The notes below the pieces were generated by a model. That model searched no databases. It was not told where the DNA came from and worked only from the letters and a program-made list of their open reading frames with translations. The position numbers and the translations under genes are program-made. A DNA stretch of 64,000 bases from Lentibacillus daqui (GTDB lineage: Bacteria; Bacillota; Bacilli; Bacillales; Amphibacillaceae), in the NCBI RefSeq assembly GCF_027186265.1, contig NZ_CP114176.1, positions 3,596,001 to 3,660,000 of the forward strand. The letters are read 5' to 3'. Positions 1 through 8,533 of this stretch are shown here, one piece after another. The stretch's first letter is position 1. The number at the start of each line of letters is the position of its first letter.

Positions 1-900
1 CAAATCAATTTGCATCGCATAAGGATTTCTTGGTGCAAACGCATCACCTTTAGGCGGGTTTAACAAATCAGGTGGTGTGCCGGGAATCACATATAGTTCC
101 TCATTGTTCGTATCCAAGCTTGGCATGGAACTGATTAATCCCCAAGTATACGGATGTTGTGGATTATAGAAAATTTCATCTACCGTCCCGATTTCGACAA
201 TTTTCCCGCCGTACATCACGGCTACCCGATCAGCCACATTGGCGACGACACCCAAATCGTGTGTGATGAAAATGATCGATGTTTCAATTTGCTTTTGCAG
301 TTCTTTCATTAAGTCCAGGATTTGTCCCTGGATCGTAACGTCCAATGCTGTTGTTGGCTCATCAGCAATTAATATCTTTGGTGCACAGGCAAGCGCGATC
401 GCAATGACAACCCGCTGCCGCATTCCGCCTGAGAACTGATGCGGATATTGTTTCAGGCGAATTTCCGGTTTGGGAATTCCAACCAAATCCAATAGTCTGA
501 CAGCCCGTTCTTTTGCCTTGTGTTTGCTCAAGTTTTGATGTTTTAATAATGGTTCCATAATTTGCTTGCCAATTGTCATCGTCGGATTCAAGGATGTCAT
601 TGGATCCTGGAAAATCATCGAAATGTCCTTTCCGCGAATTTTTTGCATCTGTCCTTCCGATGCTTTAGCAAGATCTTTATCATGAAACAGAATTTCTCCT
701 GCTTTAATTTCCGAATTTCCAGGTGGTAGCAGGCGCATAATCGATTTGGTAGTTACTGATTTGCCAGATCCGGACTCGCCAACAATCGCGAGTGTCTCTC
801 CCTCATACAGGTCAAAGTTGACACCACGGATCGCCTGCACTTCCCCGGCAAATGTATGGAACGATATATGAAGATCATTTACTTCCAATAACTTATTCAC
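1..900 (-). CDS. oppD: Oligopeptide ABC transporter ATP-binding protein OppD (3' end outside window)
   Basis: This is a cytoplasmic ATPase that powers peptide uptake through OppB/OppC. Reverse translation gives about 300 codons with Walker A GESGSGKS, signature FSGGMRQR, Walker B ILIADEPTTALD and the switch histidine in FITHDLG. Near the left edge comes the C-terminal oligopeptide-transporter region (VIPGTPPDLLNPP), so only the last few dozen residues are missing. I chose the GTG at 898-900 because AGGTGA lies just upstream and the protein then begins (V)NKLLEVNDLHISF, as expected for the family. It follows oppC by 32 bp in the same operon. An oppF partner probably lies beyond the edge. The family is certain; the exact substrate (di- or oligopeptide, or another solute) is inferred. 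Confidence 0.93.
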   Translation of the reverse strand, partial: MNKLLEVNDLHISFHTFAGEVQAIRGVNFDLYEGETLAIVGESGSGKSVTTKSIMRLLPPGNSEIKAGEILFHDKDLAKASEGQMQKIRGKDISMIFQDPMTSLNPTMTIGKQIMEPLLKHQNLSKHKAKERAVRLLDLVGIPKPEIRLKQYPHQFSGGMRQRVVIAIALACAPKILIADEPTTALDVTIQGQILDLMKELQKQIETSIIFITHDLGVVANVADRVAVMYGGKIVEIGTVDEIFYNPQHPYTWGLISSMPSLDTNNEELYVIPGTPPDLLNPPKGDAFAPRNPYAMQIDL

Positions 901-932
901 GTTGTTTCACCTCACTATTCATGGACTATCTA

Positions 933-1952
933 TTAATCACGCATTTTTGGATCAAATGCATCGCGAAGTCCATCTCCAATCAAGTTACAGGTAATCAGGA
1001 CGATACAGATCACAATACATGGAATAATCATTAAATGGGGGAGAAATTGAAACGTCTCATACCCATCTTCAATTAATGTACCCAGTGATGCATCTGGCGG
1101 CTGTAAACCGATCCCGATAAAGCTTAAGAATGCTTCAAAAAAGATAGCACTCGGTATGGTAAACATGGTGTTGATAATAATAACTCCTGACAAATTCGGT
1201 AATAAATGTTTAAAGAGTAATCGATTATTTTTCGCCCCAAGCGTTCGTGAAGCAAGAATATACTCCTGATCCTTCAGTTTTAATACTTGTCCGCGGACAA
1301 CTCGAGCCATGCCAATCCAGCCGGTAATAACCATGGCGATCGTAATGGATAGAATCCCAGGTTTTAAGATTAATAGCATTAAAATAACCACGATCAAATT
1401 CGGAATACCCGAAATAACTTCCAGTATCCGCTGCATGATGTTATCGACACGTCCACCCATAAAACCAGATATCAATCCATACACAACCCCAACCAGCATA
1501 TCGATCACTGCTGCGAGCAAGGCGATATACAACGATACCCTGGTACCCAGCCATGTTCTGGTAAACAGGTCACGTCCCAGACTGTCTGTACCAAACCAGT
1601 AATATTCGCCAACATTTTGCTGTTCGTATACATTCGTTTTTTCACCGCCAACATCCATTGTTCCATCCAAGATCCCGATTTTCTCCAACCCGGGAACGCG
1701 GGGAGGAAGGTTGGCCTTGGTTACATCTTGCTCAACCCCATCATACGGTGTGATATGGGGACCCACGATTGCCATGAAAATGATCAATAGCAAAACAACC
1801 AAACTAACTAGGGCACCTTTATTTTTTCGAACACGCAGCCAGGCATCTTTCGCAAATGAAAGCTGCGGTTTCTCAATCTTTTCACTATCAACATTGCCTT
1901 TGGGAGCGGGTGCAAATCGGTCTTTTGGTATTTCTTGCGTATAATTCGTCAT
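933..1952 (-). CDS. oppC: Oligopeptide ABC transporter permease OppC
   Basis: This inner-membrane permease (339 aa) pairs with OppB to form the peptide channel. It has a long cytoplasmic N-terminus, a first membrane segment around residues 45-65, and further membrane segments. The EAA coupling loop (SRTLGAKNNRLLFKHLLPN) contacts the ATPases. An extracytoplasmic insertion between the first two membrane segments (about residues 70-115) is typical of OppC/DppC. The start ATG has GGAGGGG upstream and overlaps the oppB stop by 4 bp, so the two are translationally coupled. Confidence 0.93.
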   Translation of the reverse strand: MTNYTQEIPKDRFAPAPKGNVDSEKIEKPQLSFAKDAWLRVRKNKGALVSLVVLLLIIFMAIVGPHITPYDGVEQDVTKANLPPRVPGLEKIGILDGTMDVGGEKTNVYEQQNVGEYYWFGTDSLGRDLFTRTWLGTRVSLYIALLAAVIDMLVGVVYGLISGFMGGRVDNIMQRILEVISGIPNLIVVILMLLILKPGILSITIAMVITGWIGMARVVRGQVLKLKDQEYILASRTLGAKNNRLLFKHLLPNLSGVIIINTMFTIPSAIFFEAFLSFIGIGLQPPDASLGTLIEDGYETFQFLPHLMIIPCIVICIVLITCNLIGDGLRDAFDPKMRD

Positions 1953-2881
1953 GATTTATCCCCTCCAGCCAGGCGAATCCTTGGATCAATAATGCCATAT
2001 AGTATATCAATGACTAAAATAATCACGGTTAACAAGAAAGCAAAAAACAGCGTTGTCCCCATGATAATCGGGAAGTCATTGGTTTGAATCGATTTAACAA
2101 ACTGTTCGCCAATTCCAGGGATGGCAAAAATTTGTTCAACCACCAGGGAACCTGTCATCAATCCTACTGCCATCGGCCCCAGTACAGTTATCAGAGGAAT
2201 GAGTGCATTGCGGATGGCATGCTTAAAGGATACTTCCATTCGAGAGTTCCCTTTTGCTTTTGCTAAGGTAATATAGTCTGATCCTAACACTTCTATTAGC
2301 TCTGTTCGCATAAAGCGGGCTGCAGTCGCCACAGGAAATATGGCCAGCGCGATGGTAGGCATGATTGATGAGGCAAATCCATCCCAGGAAGCCACTGGTA
2401 ATAATTGCAGTTTTACTCCAATATAATATTGCAAGACCGCCGCAAAGACAAAGGATGGAATTGATTTTCCCAATACAGCTAAAAATGTACTTCCATAATC
2501 AATCCATGTATTCTGAAACATGGCAGCAAGCATTCCCAGTAAAATACCAATAATGGTTCCAACAACCATTGCCTGGAATCCAAGTTCCAATGATGGTCCT
2601 ACACGATTCATTAATAAGTGGGTAACCGGTTGATTATCAAACTGAAATGATACACCAAGGTCACCTTTGACAATATTCACCATATAGTTGGCATACTGGA
2701 CAGGAATTGGCTTATCCAATCCATATTTTTCATCCAAAATAATACGTTGGTCTTCAGTCAGTTTTTCTTCGTTTTGAAACGGGGTACCAGGCAAAAACTT
2801 CATTAAAAAGAATGTGACAGAGGCTATAATAAACAACGTAATAACCATATAGATTATCCGTTTCATTAAATACTTCGCCAT
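1949..2881 (-). CDS. oppB: Oligopeptide ABC transporter permease OppB
   Basis: This membrane permease (310 aa) begins MAKYLMKRIIYMVITLF with a first helix at about residues 8-28. It carries the OppB/DppB conserved N-terminal block (KYGLDKPIPVQYANYM) and the EAA loop (AKAKGNSRMEVSFKHAIRNALIP). An upstream in-frame ATG exists at 2900-2902, but AGGAGG lies immediately before the ATG at 2879-2881, so the shorter form is preferred. It overlaps oppC by 4 bp. The 115-bp gap from oppA holds a strong stem-loop. Confidence 0.92.
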   Translation of the reverse strand: MAKYLMKRIIYMVITLFIIASVTFFLMKFLPGTPFQNEEKLTEDQRIILDEKYGLDKPIPVQYANYMVNIVKGDLGVSFQFDNQPVTHLLMNRVGPSLELGFQAMVVGTIIGILLGMLAAMFQNTWIDYGSTFLAVLGKSIPSFVFAAVLQYYIGVKLQLLPVASWDGFASSIMPTIALAIFPVATAARFMRTELIEVLGSDYITLAKAKGNSRMEVSFKHAIRNALIPLITVLGPMAVGLMTGSLVVEQIFAIPGIGEQFVKSIQTNDFPIIMGTTLFFAFLLTVIILVIDILYGIIDPRIRLAGGDKS

Positions 2882-2942
2882 CCTGTTTCCTCCTAAACGC
2901 AATTAAAAATAAAAATATTCTCAAAAAAATTGTCGAAACATG

Positions 2943-2976
2943 GGAAAGAGAGTATTTGTTGAAATACCCTCTTTCC
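2943..2976 (-). promoter_or_regulatory. Stem-loop between oppA and oppB
   Basis: GGAAAGAG and its complement CTCTTTCC bracket a second stem (GTATTT/AAATAC) around a short loop, giving a nearly perfect hairpin of about 15 bp. No clear U-run follows on the minus strand. It is therefore more likely a 3'-protecting or partial-termination element that raises oppA mRNA over the permease mRNA, a common arrangement for binding-protein genes. Confidence 0.6.
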
Positions 2977-2996
2977 AATTGTTGTCATCTGGTTAT

Positions 2997-4694
2997 TTAT
3001 TTTTCAATGGTGACATTTTTCAGCGAGTAATCCGGTCCGAATAAATGCTCTTCCAAACCTTTGACATATGGTTTGATCAATGTGATACGTCCACGCTGAT
3101 AGATTGGTGCAATAACTGTGTCTTCCTGAATCAAAAGTTTTTCAGCTTTCAACATCGTTTCCCAACGTTTTTCAGGGTCGTTGGCATATTTTATTTTGGC
3201 ATCGTCAATGAGTTTGTCATATTCTTTGCTCGAATATCCAGTTTCATTATTCCCACCATCTGTAACGTACAGGTCAAGATAGGTCATTGGATCCAAATAG
3301 TCTGCTCCCCAGCCATGCATCACAATATCATAATTTTGTTCACTTGTGTCCTTCAAACGAACTTTAAATGGAACATTGGATACATTCAATTTCAAACCAT
3401 CAAGATTGGATTCTAATTGGTTTTTGAAATACTCAGACGTTGTTTTGGCATTTTCGGTATCATCACTTAAGTAATCAAGCTCAAGTGAATCCTCACCCAA
3501 TTCCTTCAATCCTTTTTCCCAATACTCCTTGGCTTTGTCAACATCATAAGAAATTAAATCGCCACTATCATCACGGAAGTCTTCATCCGTTTCAGGGTTG
3601 GTTGCCAAACCGCGTGGTACATAGCCGTCAGTTGGCACGGAGCCATTTGCCAGCACTTGATCTGTATAGGCTTTTTTATCAAATGCCATCGCCAATGCTT
3701 TACGGATATTTTTGTTGGCTAATGGCGTATCTTTGCCGTCACGTTTTTGGTTGAATTTCAAATACCATGAGCTTGACTCTTCAAACGTAGCAGCATTTGG
3801 ATCGTTTTGATACTGTTTTGCATATTCAGCACTTAACGCAGCCGTACGATCCGTTTTATCTGTTTCAAACAAGTTTACAGCAGTACTTGGTTTTTTAGAA
3901 ACTTGTACATTGACCTCATCCAGGTTTACATTGTCTTTATCATAATATTCATCATTTTTTTCATACTTCCAGTTTAGACCGGAACCATCCCAATCGGTTA
4001 ACACGAATGGTCCGTTTGCCAACATGTTGTCACTATTGGTACCAAATTTATCGCCTTTTTCTTCAACGAATTTCTCATTTAACGGCAGGTATGTTCCAAA
4101 TGCTAATAAGGAATCAAAATATTCAATTGGTATATCCAGTGTTACTTTTAATGTATAATCATCTTCTGCTTTTACAGCCAATTCGTCCGGATCTTTATCA
4201 CCATTTATGATTTCTGATGCATTTTTGATAACTCCGTCAAACATGTACGCATATTCCGAACCAGTCTCGGGATCAACGGCGCGTTGCCATGCATAAACAA
4301 AATCATTGGCAGTTACCGGATCACCATTTGACCATTTGGCATCTTCACGCAATTTAAACGTGTATTCCTTTCCATCTTCACTAATATCTGGTTCACCGTC
4401 GGCGATTGCCGGAACCGGATTGTCATCTTTGTCCAATCCATAAAGACCTTCCATTGTTTGTCCAAATACGATAAAACTAGCCTGGTCTGTTGCCAGTGAT
4501 GGATCCCCGGTTGGAATCTCTTGCGTTTCAATCATATTAAAGACTTGCTTGCCAGAGGAACCACTGCCATCTGAACCTTCTTTGTCACCGCTCCCCTCAC
4601 CGCTGCTTGAATCTGACCCACCACCACAGGCAGATAGTACCATAGCGACAGCCAAGACAAACCCAATAAAGAGATAATATTTTGACTTTTTCAT
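2997..4694 (-). CDS. oppA: Peptide-binding lipoprotein OppA (SBP family 5)
   Basis: This 565-aa solute-binding protein captures peptides outside the membrane and delivers them to OppBC. It has a lipoprotein signal (KSKYYLFIGFVLAVAMVLSAC) with lipobox LSAC and a lipidated Cys near residue 23. A Gly/Ser/Asp-rich flexible linker follows, then the SBP_bac_5 fold (for example VTANDFVYAWQRAVDP and LYVTDGGNNETGYSSKEYD). The mature protein is acidic (many D/E), which fits a salt-adapted host. It is the first gene of the operon and has its own promoter at 4737-4764. The bound substrate cannot be read from sequence. Confidence 0.93.
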   Translation of the reverse strand: MKKSKYYLFIGFVLAVAMVLSACGGGSDSSSGEGSGDKEGSDGSGSSGKQVFNMIETQEIPTGDPSLATDQASFIVFGQTMEGLYGLDKDDNPVPAIADGEPDISEDGKEYTFKLREDAKWSNGDPVTANDFVYAWQRAVDPETGSEYAYMFDGVIKNASEIINGDKDPDELAVKAEDDYTLKVTLDIPIEYFDSLLAFGTYLPLNEKFVEEKGDKFGTNSDNMLANGPFVLTDWDGSGLNWKYEKNDEYYDKDNVNLDEVNVQVSKKPSTAVNLFETDKTDRTAALSAEYAKQYQNDPNAATFEESSSWYLKFNQKRDGKDTPLANKNIRKALAMAFDKKAYTDQVLANGSVPTDGYVPRGLATNPETDEDFRDDSGDLISYDVDKAKEYWEKGLKELGEDSLELDYLSDDTENAKTTSEYFKNQLESNLDGLKLNVSNVPFKVRLKDTSEQNYDIVMHGWGADYLDPMTYLDLYVTDGGNNETGYSSKEYDKLIDDAKIKYANDPEKRWETMLKAEKLLIQEDTVIAPIYQRGRITLIKPYVKGLEEHLFGPDYSLKNVTIEK

Positions 4695-4736
4695 TCCCCG
4701 ACCACCCTTTTATTTTTTAATAGTGCTACATCTCTT

Positions 4737-4764
4737 ATTATACAATATAATTTTTAATTGTAAA
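4737..4764 (-). promoter_or_regulatory. SigA-type promoter of the opp operon
   Basis: On the minus strand TTTACA (4759-4764) and TATAAT (4737-4742) are separated by 16 bp, about 43 bp upstream of oppA. About 80 bp further upstream lies an inverted repeat TTATAGGC-N6-GCCTATAA (4846-4867) that could be an operator or a small terminator. Nothing else is recognisable in the gap 4695-5014. Confidence 0.6.
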
Positions 4765-5014
4765 TTGTTTTTTTCAATACATTTTGTTATTTTATGACTA
4801 GTTTTGAAGAATGATTTCTGCTATTTTTGACCAAAAACCGTTAAATTATAGGCACTAGCGCCTATAAACAGATAATTTCCAAAGGGATTCTTTTTACCTA
4901 AATTACCAAATTATTTTCTTTTTATAATAGCAACAGCGAATAAATTTAAGGTATTTTTGCAACATATGATAGAGAAAGAAAGCGAAATTAATTTTATAAA
5001 TATAGCTTCATTCA

Positions 5015-5023
5015 TGATATAAT
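5015..5023 (+). promoter_or_regulatory. Extended -10 promoter for the DUF3899 gene
   Basis: TG-A-TATAAT forms an extended -10 about 42 bp upstream of the proposed start at 5065. The -35 region is poor, as is usual for extended -10 promoters. Confidence 0.4.
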
Positions 5024-5064
5024 ATGCTGTGATTGTTAAAATAACACAAGGGAACGTCAAGTAT

Positions 5065-5397
5065 ATGCTGAAAAAATTAGCTATTTGGGTGGGAGTTTCG
5101 CAAATCCTTATCCTTCTAATCTGTTTCATTATTTATAAACGCATCGATTTACTTGCCTACATCAATGTTGCCTTTGTCATTGGTGCTATTTTGATACTGC
5201 TATCCATGGCCGGATATGTTACAAAAGGTCGGTTCTTTGATATTGTCTTTTACAGCTTTCAACATATTTTCAGCCAGATGACGGATAAAGACCGACGTCC
5301 ACTATCAGAACTCGTTCCGCAAAACTACCTTTTCCCGTTTATATCCGGTATCATTGCGATCTCGCTCATGCTGGGTGCATTATTTTGGTATATGTAG
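5065..5397 (+). CDS. DUF3899-like small membrane protein
   Basis: This 110-aa protein has three or four hydrophobic segments: one at the N-terminus (about 8-28), two in the middle (VAFVIGAILILLSMAGYV) and one at the C-terminus (FISGIIAISLMLGALFWYM). The central phrase YVTKGRFFDIVFYSF matches my recollection of the DUF3899 signature (G-x-FFD-x3-YSF). An ATG at 5029 lies almost on the predicted transcription start, so the ATG at 5065 is preferred, although its ribosome site (AAGGGA) is only moderate. The function is unknown. Confidence 0.72.
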   Translation: MLKKLAIWVGVSQILILLICFIIYKRIDLLAYINVAFVIGAILILLSMAGYVTKGRFFDIVFYSFQHIFSQMTDKDRRPLSELVPQNYLFPFISGIIAISLMLGALFWYM

Positions 5398-5488
5398 GGA
5401 CACTCCTTGCCCCAGCAGAAACATTGATTTACCCTACAAAATATGCTACAACTGGGACAGTCCAGATATAAGGAAAGAAAGTGATAAC

Positions 5489-5734
5489 GTGGGTATTGTT
5501 GTTATTGACGTTTGTGACGGAAATGCAATTACCACTTTAGATATAGAAGGTATCCTCGAATCCGAATTCCCCGAGGTGTCCGTGATCATTAGTGAATGTC
5601 TGCTGCATTGCGGGCTTTGCCGTGTACGGCCATACGCGCTTGTTAACGGAAAGAAGGTTTTTGCGAAAACACCTGAGGAATGTTTAGACAAGATTAGAGA
5701 GGCAATCAAAAAAGAACTGGCTGTTTACTATTAA
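5489..5734 (+). CDS. YuzB-like DUF1450 (UPF0349) protein
   Basis: This 81-aa cytosolic protein starts at a GTG preceded by AAGGAAAG. The reading frame continues open upstream, but without a plausible ribosome site. The conserved cysteines in ECLLHCGLCRVRPYALVNG, then FAKTPEECLDKI, match the YuzB/UPF0349 pattern (C-x3-C-x2-C followed by ALVNG and TPE). The cysteine set suggests a redox or metal role, but no function is established. The gene ends inside its own bidirectional terminator. Confidence 0.8.
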   Translation: MGIVVIDVCDGNAITTLDIEGILESEFPEVSVIISECLLHCGLCRVRPYALVNGKKVFAKTPEECLDKIREAIKKELAVYY

Positions 5735-5751
5735 CAGCCAGTTCTTTTTTT
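5708..5751. terminator. Bidirectional Rho-independent terminator
   Basis: A 12-bp or longer stem AAGAACTGGCTGTT/AACAGCCAGTTCTT is flanked by A-runs on the left and T-runs on the right. It can therefore end transcription of the YuzB-like gene (plus) and of ridA (minus). The stem includes the last codons of the plus-strand gene. Confidence 0.85.
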
Positions 5752-6127
5752 ACCTTTTATACGCTACGACATCCATCTCCACACGAACATCTTTTGGCAG
5801 GCGGCTTACTTCCACGCATGCTCTTGCCGGATATGGCTGCTCCAGGTGGCTGCCATAAATCTCATTTACTGTGGCAAAATCATCCATGGATTTCAGGTAG
5901 ATGGTAAATTTAACAACTTGCTTAAAGTCTGTTCCTGCCTCGGTTAAGATGGCCTGTAAATTTTTTAACACTTGATTAGTTTGATTTTCAATCCCTTGTT
6001 CGACTGCTCCCGTTTCAGGATTAATCGGAATCTGACCGGACACATAGACAAAATCTCCTGCCTCAATTGCCTGTGAATAGGGTCCGATTGCTTCTGGTGC
6101 GTTGGTTGTATGAATTGCTTTTCCCAT
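5750..6127 (-). CDS. ridA: RidA family enamine/imine deaminase
   Basis: This 125-aa protein is a trimeric cytosolic enzyme that hydrolyses reactive 2-aminoacrylate-type enamines released by PLP enzymes. It shows the hallmark opening (APEAIGPYSQAIEAGDFVYVSGQIPINPETG) and the C-terminal signature YPARACVEVSRLPKDVRVEMD with the substrate-binding arginine. Length is standard. The start ATG has AAGGAGGAG at good distance. It is probably monocistronic and ends in the shared terminator. Confidence 0.93.
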   Translation of the reverse strand: MGKAIHTTNAPEAIGPYSQAIEAGDFVYVSGQIPINPETGAVEQGIENQTNQVLKNLQAILTEAGTDFKQVVKFTIYLKSMDDFATVNEIYGSHLEQPYPARACVEVSRLPKDVRVEMDVVAYKR

Positions 6128-6187
6128 TCTTACTCCTCCTTGTAAACATCTATTTTCTTTATCTTATCACTTTTCGCAGCTATTTTG

Positions 6188-6805
6188 CTATGAATCTTCC
6201 AACTCCTGCTTATATTTCATCACATCCCGGGCATAATAAATATCCCCGTAACAGGCATCATACTGTTTTGCCTCTTTGCGTAAACAGGTATAATTCGATT
6301 TATCCTTGGCATCCTTATACATTTTCTTGGAAAAGTCAATTGCTTCCTCTTGTGTATACGAACCCGACTTGCCCTGCACGTAGTTGATAAACCCCTTGCC
6401 AAAATTGTACGATTGGATCGCTAACTCTACATCCCCATCGGCCGCATCAATTGTATTGGCAAAATAATGAACACCTTGTTTGATAGATAGCTCCGGATCA
6501 TCAATACAGCCGATTTTTCCACAATAACTTTCCGAAGACTGCATGGGATCATTACCACGACCACCTGATTCTTGCATCATTATTGCCAATAATACATCTT
6601 TGTAGTCTTCAACCCCATACTTTTCGGCATACTTATCCACAAGCGGTTCATAATTAAGCACTTGTTTACTGATCAAGGAGCGGTTGATTTGAAAATCGGG
6701 ATCATGCTGTTTTGTAGTAGCCAGCGAAATAAAAACAAACATCCCGCATAAAACAATGAAAAGGCCAAGCGCCCGTTTGATCGCTTTCTTTCTGTTTCGT
6801 TTCAT
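6188..6805 (-). CDS. Membrane-anchored lysozyme-family protein
   Basis: This 205-aa protein has a Lys/Arg-rich N-terminus (KRNRKKAIKR) and one membrane segment (ALGLFIVLCGMFVFISLA, about 12-30), leaving the catalytic domain outside. The domain contains LLAIMMQESGGRGNDPMQSSES with the putative catalytic glutamate in MQESGG, and later LAIQSYNFGKGFINYV. Both are typical of the lysozyme-like domain of CwlT/YddH-type muramidases. It probably cleaves or remodels peptidoglycan. It lacks the NlpC/P60 half of CwlT, and no conjugation genes lie nearby, so a housekeeping role is more likely. Confidence 0.82.
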   Translation of the reverse strand: MKRNRKKAIKRALGLFIVLCGMFVFISLATTKQHDPDFQINRSLISKQVLNYEPLVDKYAEKYGVEDYKDVLLAIMMQESGGRGNDPMQSSESYCGKIGCIDDPELSIKQGVHYFANTIDAADGDVELAIQSYNFGKGFINYVQGKSGSYTQEEAIDFSKKMYKDAKDKSNYTCLRKEAKQYDACYGDIYYARDVMKYKQELEDS

Positions 6806-6844
6806 GATACTTTCCCTTTCTGAGTGAATAATAGTTTCATAACA

Positions 6845-6968
6845 TTATCCACAAATCCATTCTATATTTTGTACCGAATTTAGGCAAGATCCACAAAATA
6901 CGGTGTTATACACAGGTTTATCCACAACTGTGTATAAATGTTTAACTGTTCGCACTTTTTGTGAATAA
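6845..6968. promoter_or_regulatory. Cluster of DnaA boxes
   Basis: Five near-consensus DnaA boxes (TTATNCACA) lie within 124 bp: TTATCCACA at 6845-6853, TTATACACA at 6906-6914, TTATCCACA at 6918-6926, the reverse of TTATACACA at 6929-6937 and the reverse of TTATTCACA at 6960-6968. A weaker one (AGATCCACA) lies at 6888-6896. The last box overlaps the final codons of the MATE gene. The array occupies the whole gap between the MATE and lysozyme genes. Confidence 0.7.
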
Positions 6969-8294
6969 CTCTTTCTTTCGCCAATTCCCATAGCGATAAT
7001 ATAAAAAGGCAAATATACTGCTGATAAGAAAGCTTGTGCCCATTCCAACAGCGATTCCCGTTTCACCGATGACTTTGGCAAAAAGTGCAGTTAACGGATA
7101 GCGCAGCACCCAAAACGAAATGATGTTTAATGCCAGCACCTGATACATCGCACCGGATGCCCGAACAATGCCATTCAAAATAAAATTGATTCCTAGAAAC
7201 GGATAACACAACGCCACTATTTGCAAATATCTGGTTCCAAATCGAACAGCTTCCTGATCGTGAATGAACAACCTTATTCCAAACGATGCCAGGAACACAA
7301 CGACAATCCCAATGCATAGCATGACGCTAAAATTATAGATAACACCAAATTTGGCGATATGACGTACACGTGGCCAATTTTTGATCCCGATATTTTGCCC
7401 GGCCATGCTATTGACTGAAGTCCCTAGTGCGTGTGCTGGCAGCATGAGGATACTATCCAACCGCTGAGCCGCACTGAACCCTGCTACTACGCCCTCGCCA
7501 AATCCGGTTACGACACTCATAATCGCTGCAACCCCCGCTGATACAACGGCCATTTGCAAACCAGATGGAATGCCCAGATTTAAAATGAGGCCAACCTCTT
7601 GCTTACTGGGTACCTTTGGCAAGCTGAAGGGGGCTAATTTTCGATACAGCACATAGGTGATTCCATAGACAAATGCTAATCCCTGGGAGGCAATCGTTGC
7701 ATAGGCAGCGCCTTTTACTCCCAAGTGTAGTCCGGCAATGAATAATGGGTCGAGAATAATATTTAATATGACCGAAATAAATACAAAGCGTAATGGGGTT
7801 TTACTGTCGCCCAGTGACCTTAGTACGGTGCTGATAAAGTTATAGCCGAATAGAAATAGAATGCCGAGAAAATTGATCCGCAAATATTCCTTCGCCTCGG
7901 ACATCATTCCCTCCGGCGTTCCCATCAAGTGTAACAGTGGCTTGGAAAATGCGAAACCGAGGACACCAAGGACGATGGACAGGCAAAAAAGCACCACTAC
8001 AAAGGCATTCAAATAACGCTTCAAACCGTCTTGACTATCACGCCCTTTTTGTTGCGACAAAATCGTTAATGCAGCATTATTCAAGCCGATCACAAAGGAT
8101 AACATCGTAAAAATAATCGTACTGGAAACAGCCACAGCTCCCAGCGCATTGGCACCGAGTAAATTTCCCACCCATAAGCTATCTGCAAACTGATAGGAAG
8201 TCTGTAACAGATTCGTCAATATAATGGGACCGGAAAATGCAATCAACTGTTTAAAAATATTTCCCTGTGTAAAATCATATTGTCGTACACGCAC
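6942..8294 (-). CDS. MATE family efflux transporter
   Basis: This multidrug/toxin exporter of the MATE (NorM/DinF-like) family has about 12 membrane helices in two homologous halves. It opens RQYDFTQGNIFKQLIAFSGPIILTN and contains QTSYQFADSLWVGNLLGANALGAVA, the family's N-lobe signature. It probably couples export to Na+ or H+. The reading frame extends to a GTG/ATG pair at 8312-8315 without a ribosome site. GGAAGGGG precedes a GTG at 8292-8294, which also gives the usual N-terminus, so that start is used (450 aa). Confidence 0.9.
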   Translation of the reverse strand: MRVRQYDFTQGNIFKQLIAFSGPIILTNLLQTSYQFADSLWVGNLLGANALGAVAVSSTIIFTMLSFVIGLNNAALTILSQQKGRDSQDGLKRYLNAFVVVLFCLSIVLGVLGFAFSKPLLHLMGTPEGMMSEAKEYLRINFLGILFLFGYNFISTVLRSLGDSKTPLRFVFISVILNIILDPLFIAGLHLGVKGAAYATIASQGLAFVYGITYVLYRKLAPFSLPKVPSKQEVGLILNLGIPSGLQMAVVSAGVAAIMSVVTGFGEGVVAGFSAAQRLDSILMLPAHALGTSVNSMAGQNIGIKNWPRVRHIAKFGVIYNFSVMLCIGIVVVFLASFGIRLFIHDQEAVRFGTRYLQIVALCYPFLGINFILNGIVRASGAMYQVLALNIISFWVLRYPLTALFAKVIGETGIAVGMGTSFLISSIFAFLYYRYGNWRKKELFTKSANS

Positions 8295-8477
8295 AACATA
8301 ATCCCCTTCCATCACGCTTGAAATTCACTAATTTCCAATACTCCCATTTGTTGAGATAAATAACACCACAAGATTCAGCGTTAATTGCGTTCCTACCCGG
8401 ATAATTCTCATTTTACCATGTCTGTATATATACTTCCCGACATATAATGCTAGTACTTGAAGATCATACTTTTATAA

Positions 8478-8501
8478 TAATCATAATTATATGATATTAT
8501 T
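8478..8501. promoter_or_regulatory. Inverted repeat upstream of acyl-CoA ligase
   Basis: An AT-rich near-palindrome centred on ATCATAATTATATGAT lies about 35 bp before the start codon of the ligase. Its position at the promoter suggests a repressor site, but the protein that binds it is not identifiable. The divergent MATE gene starts 180 bp away. Confidence 0.35.
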
Positions 8502-8533
8502 AAACTAATAAAACTATAAAGGAGATGGTTGTG

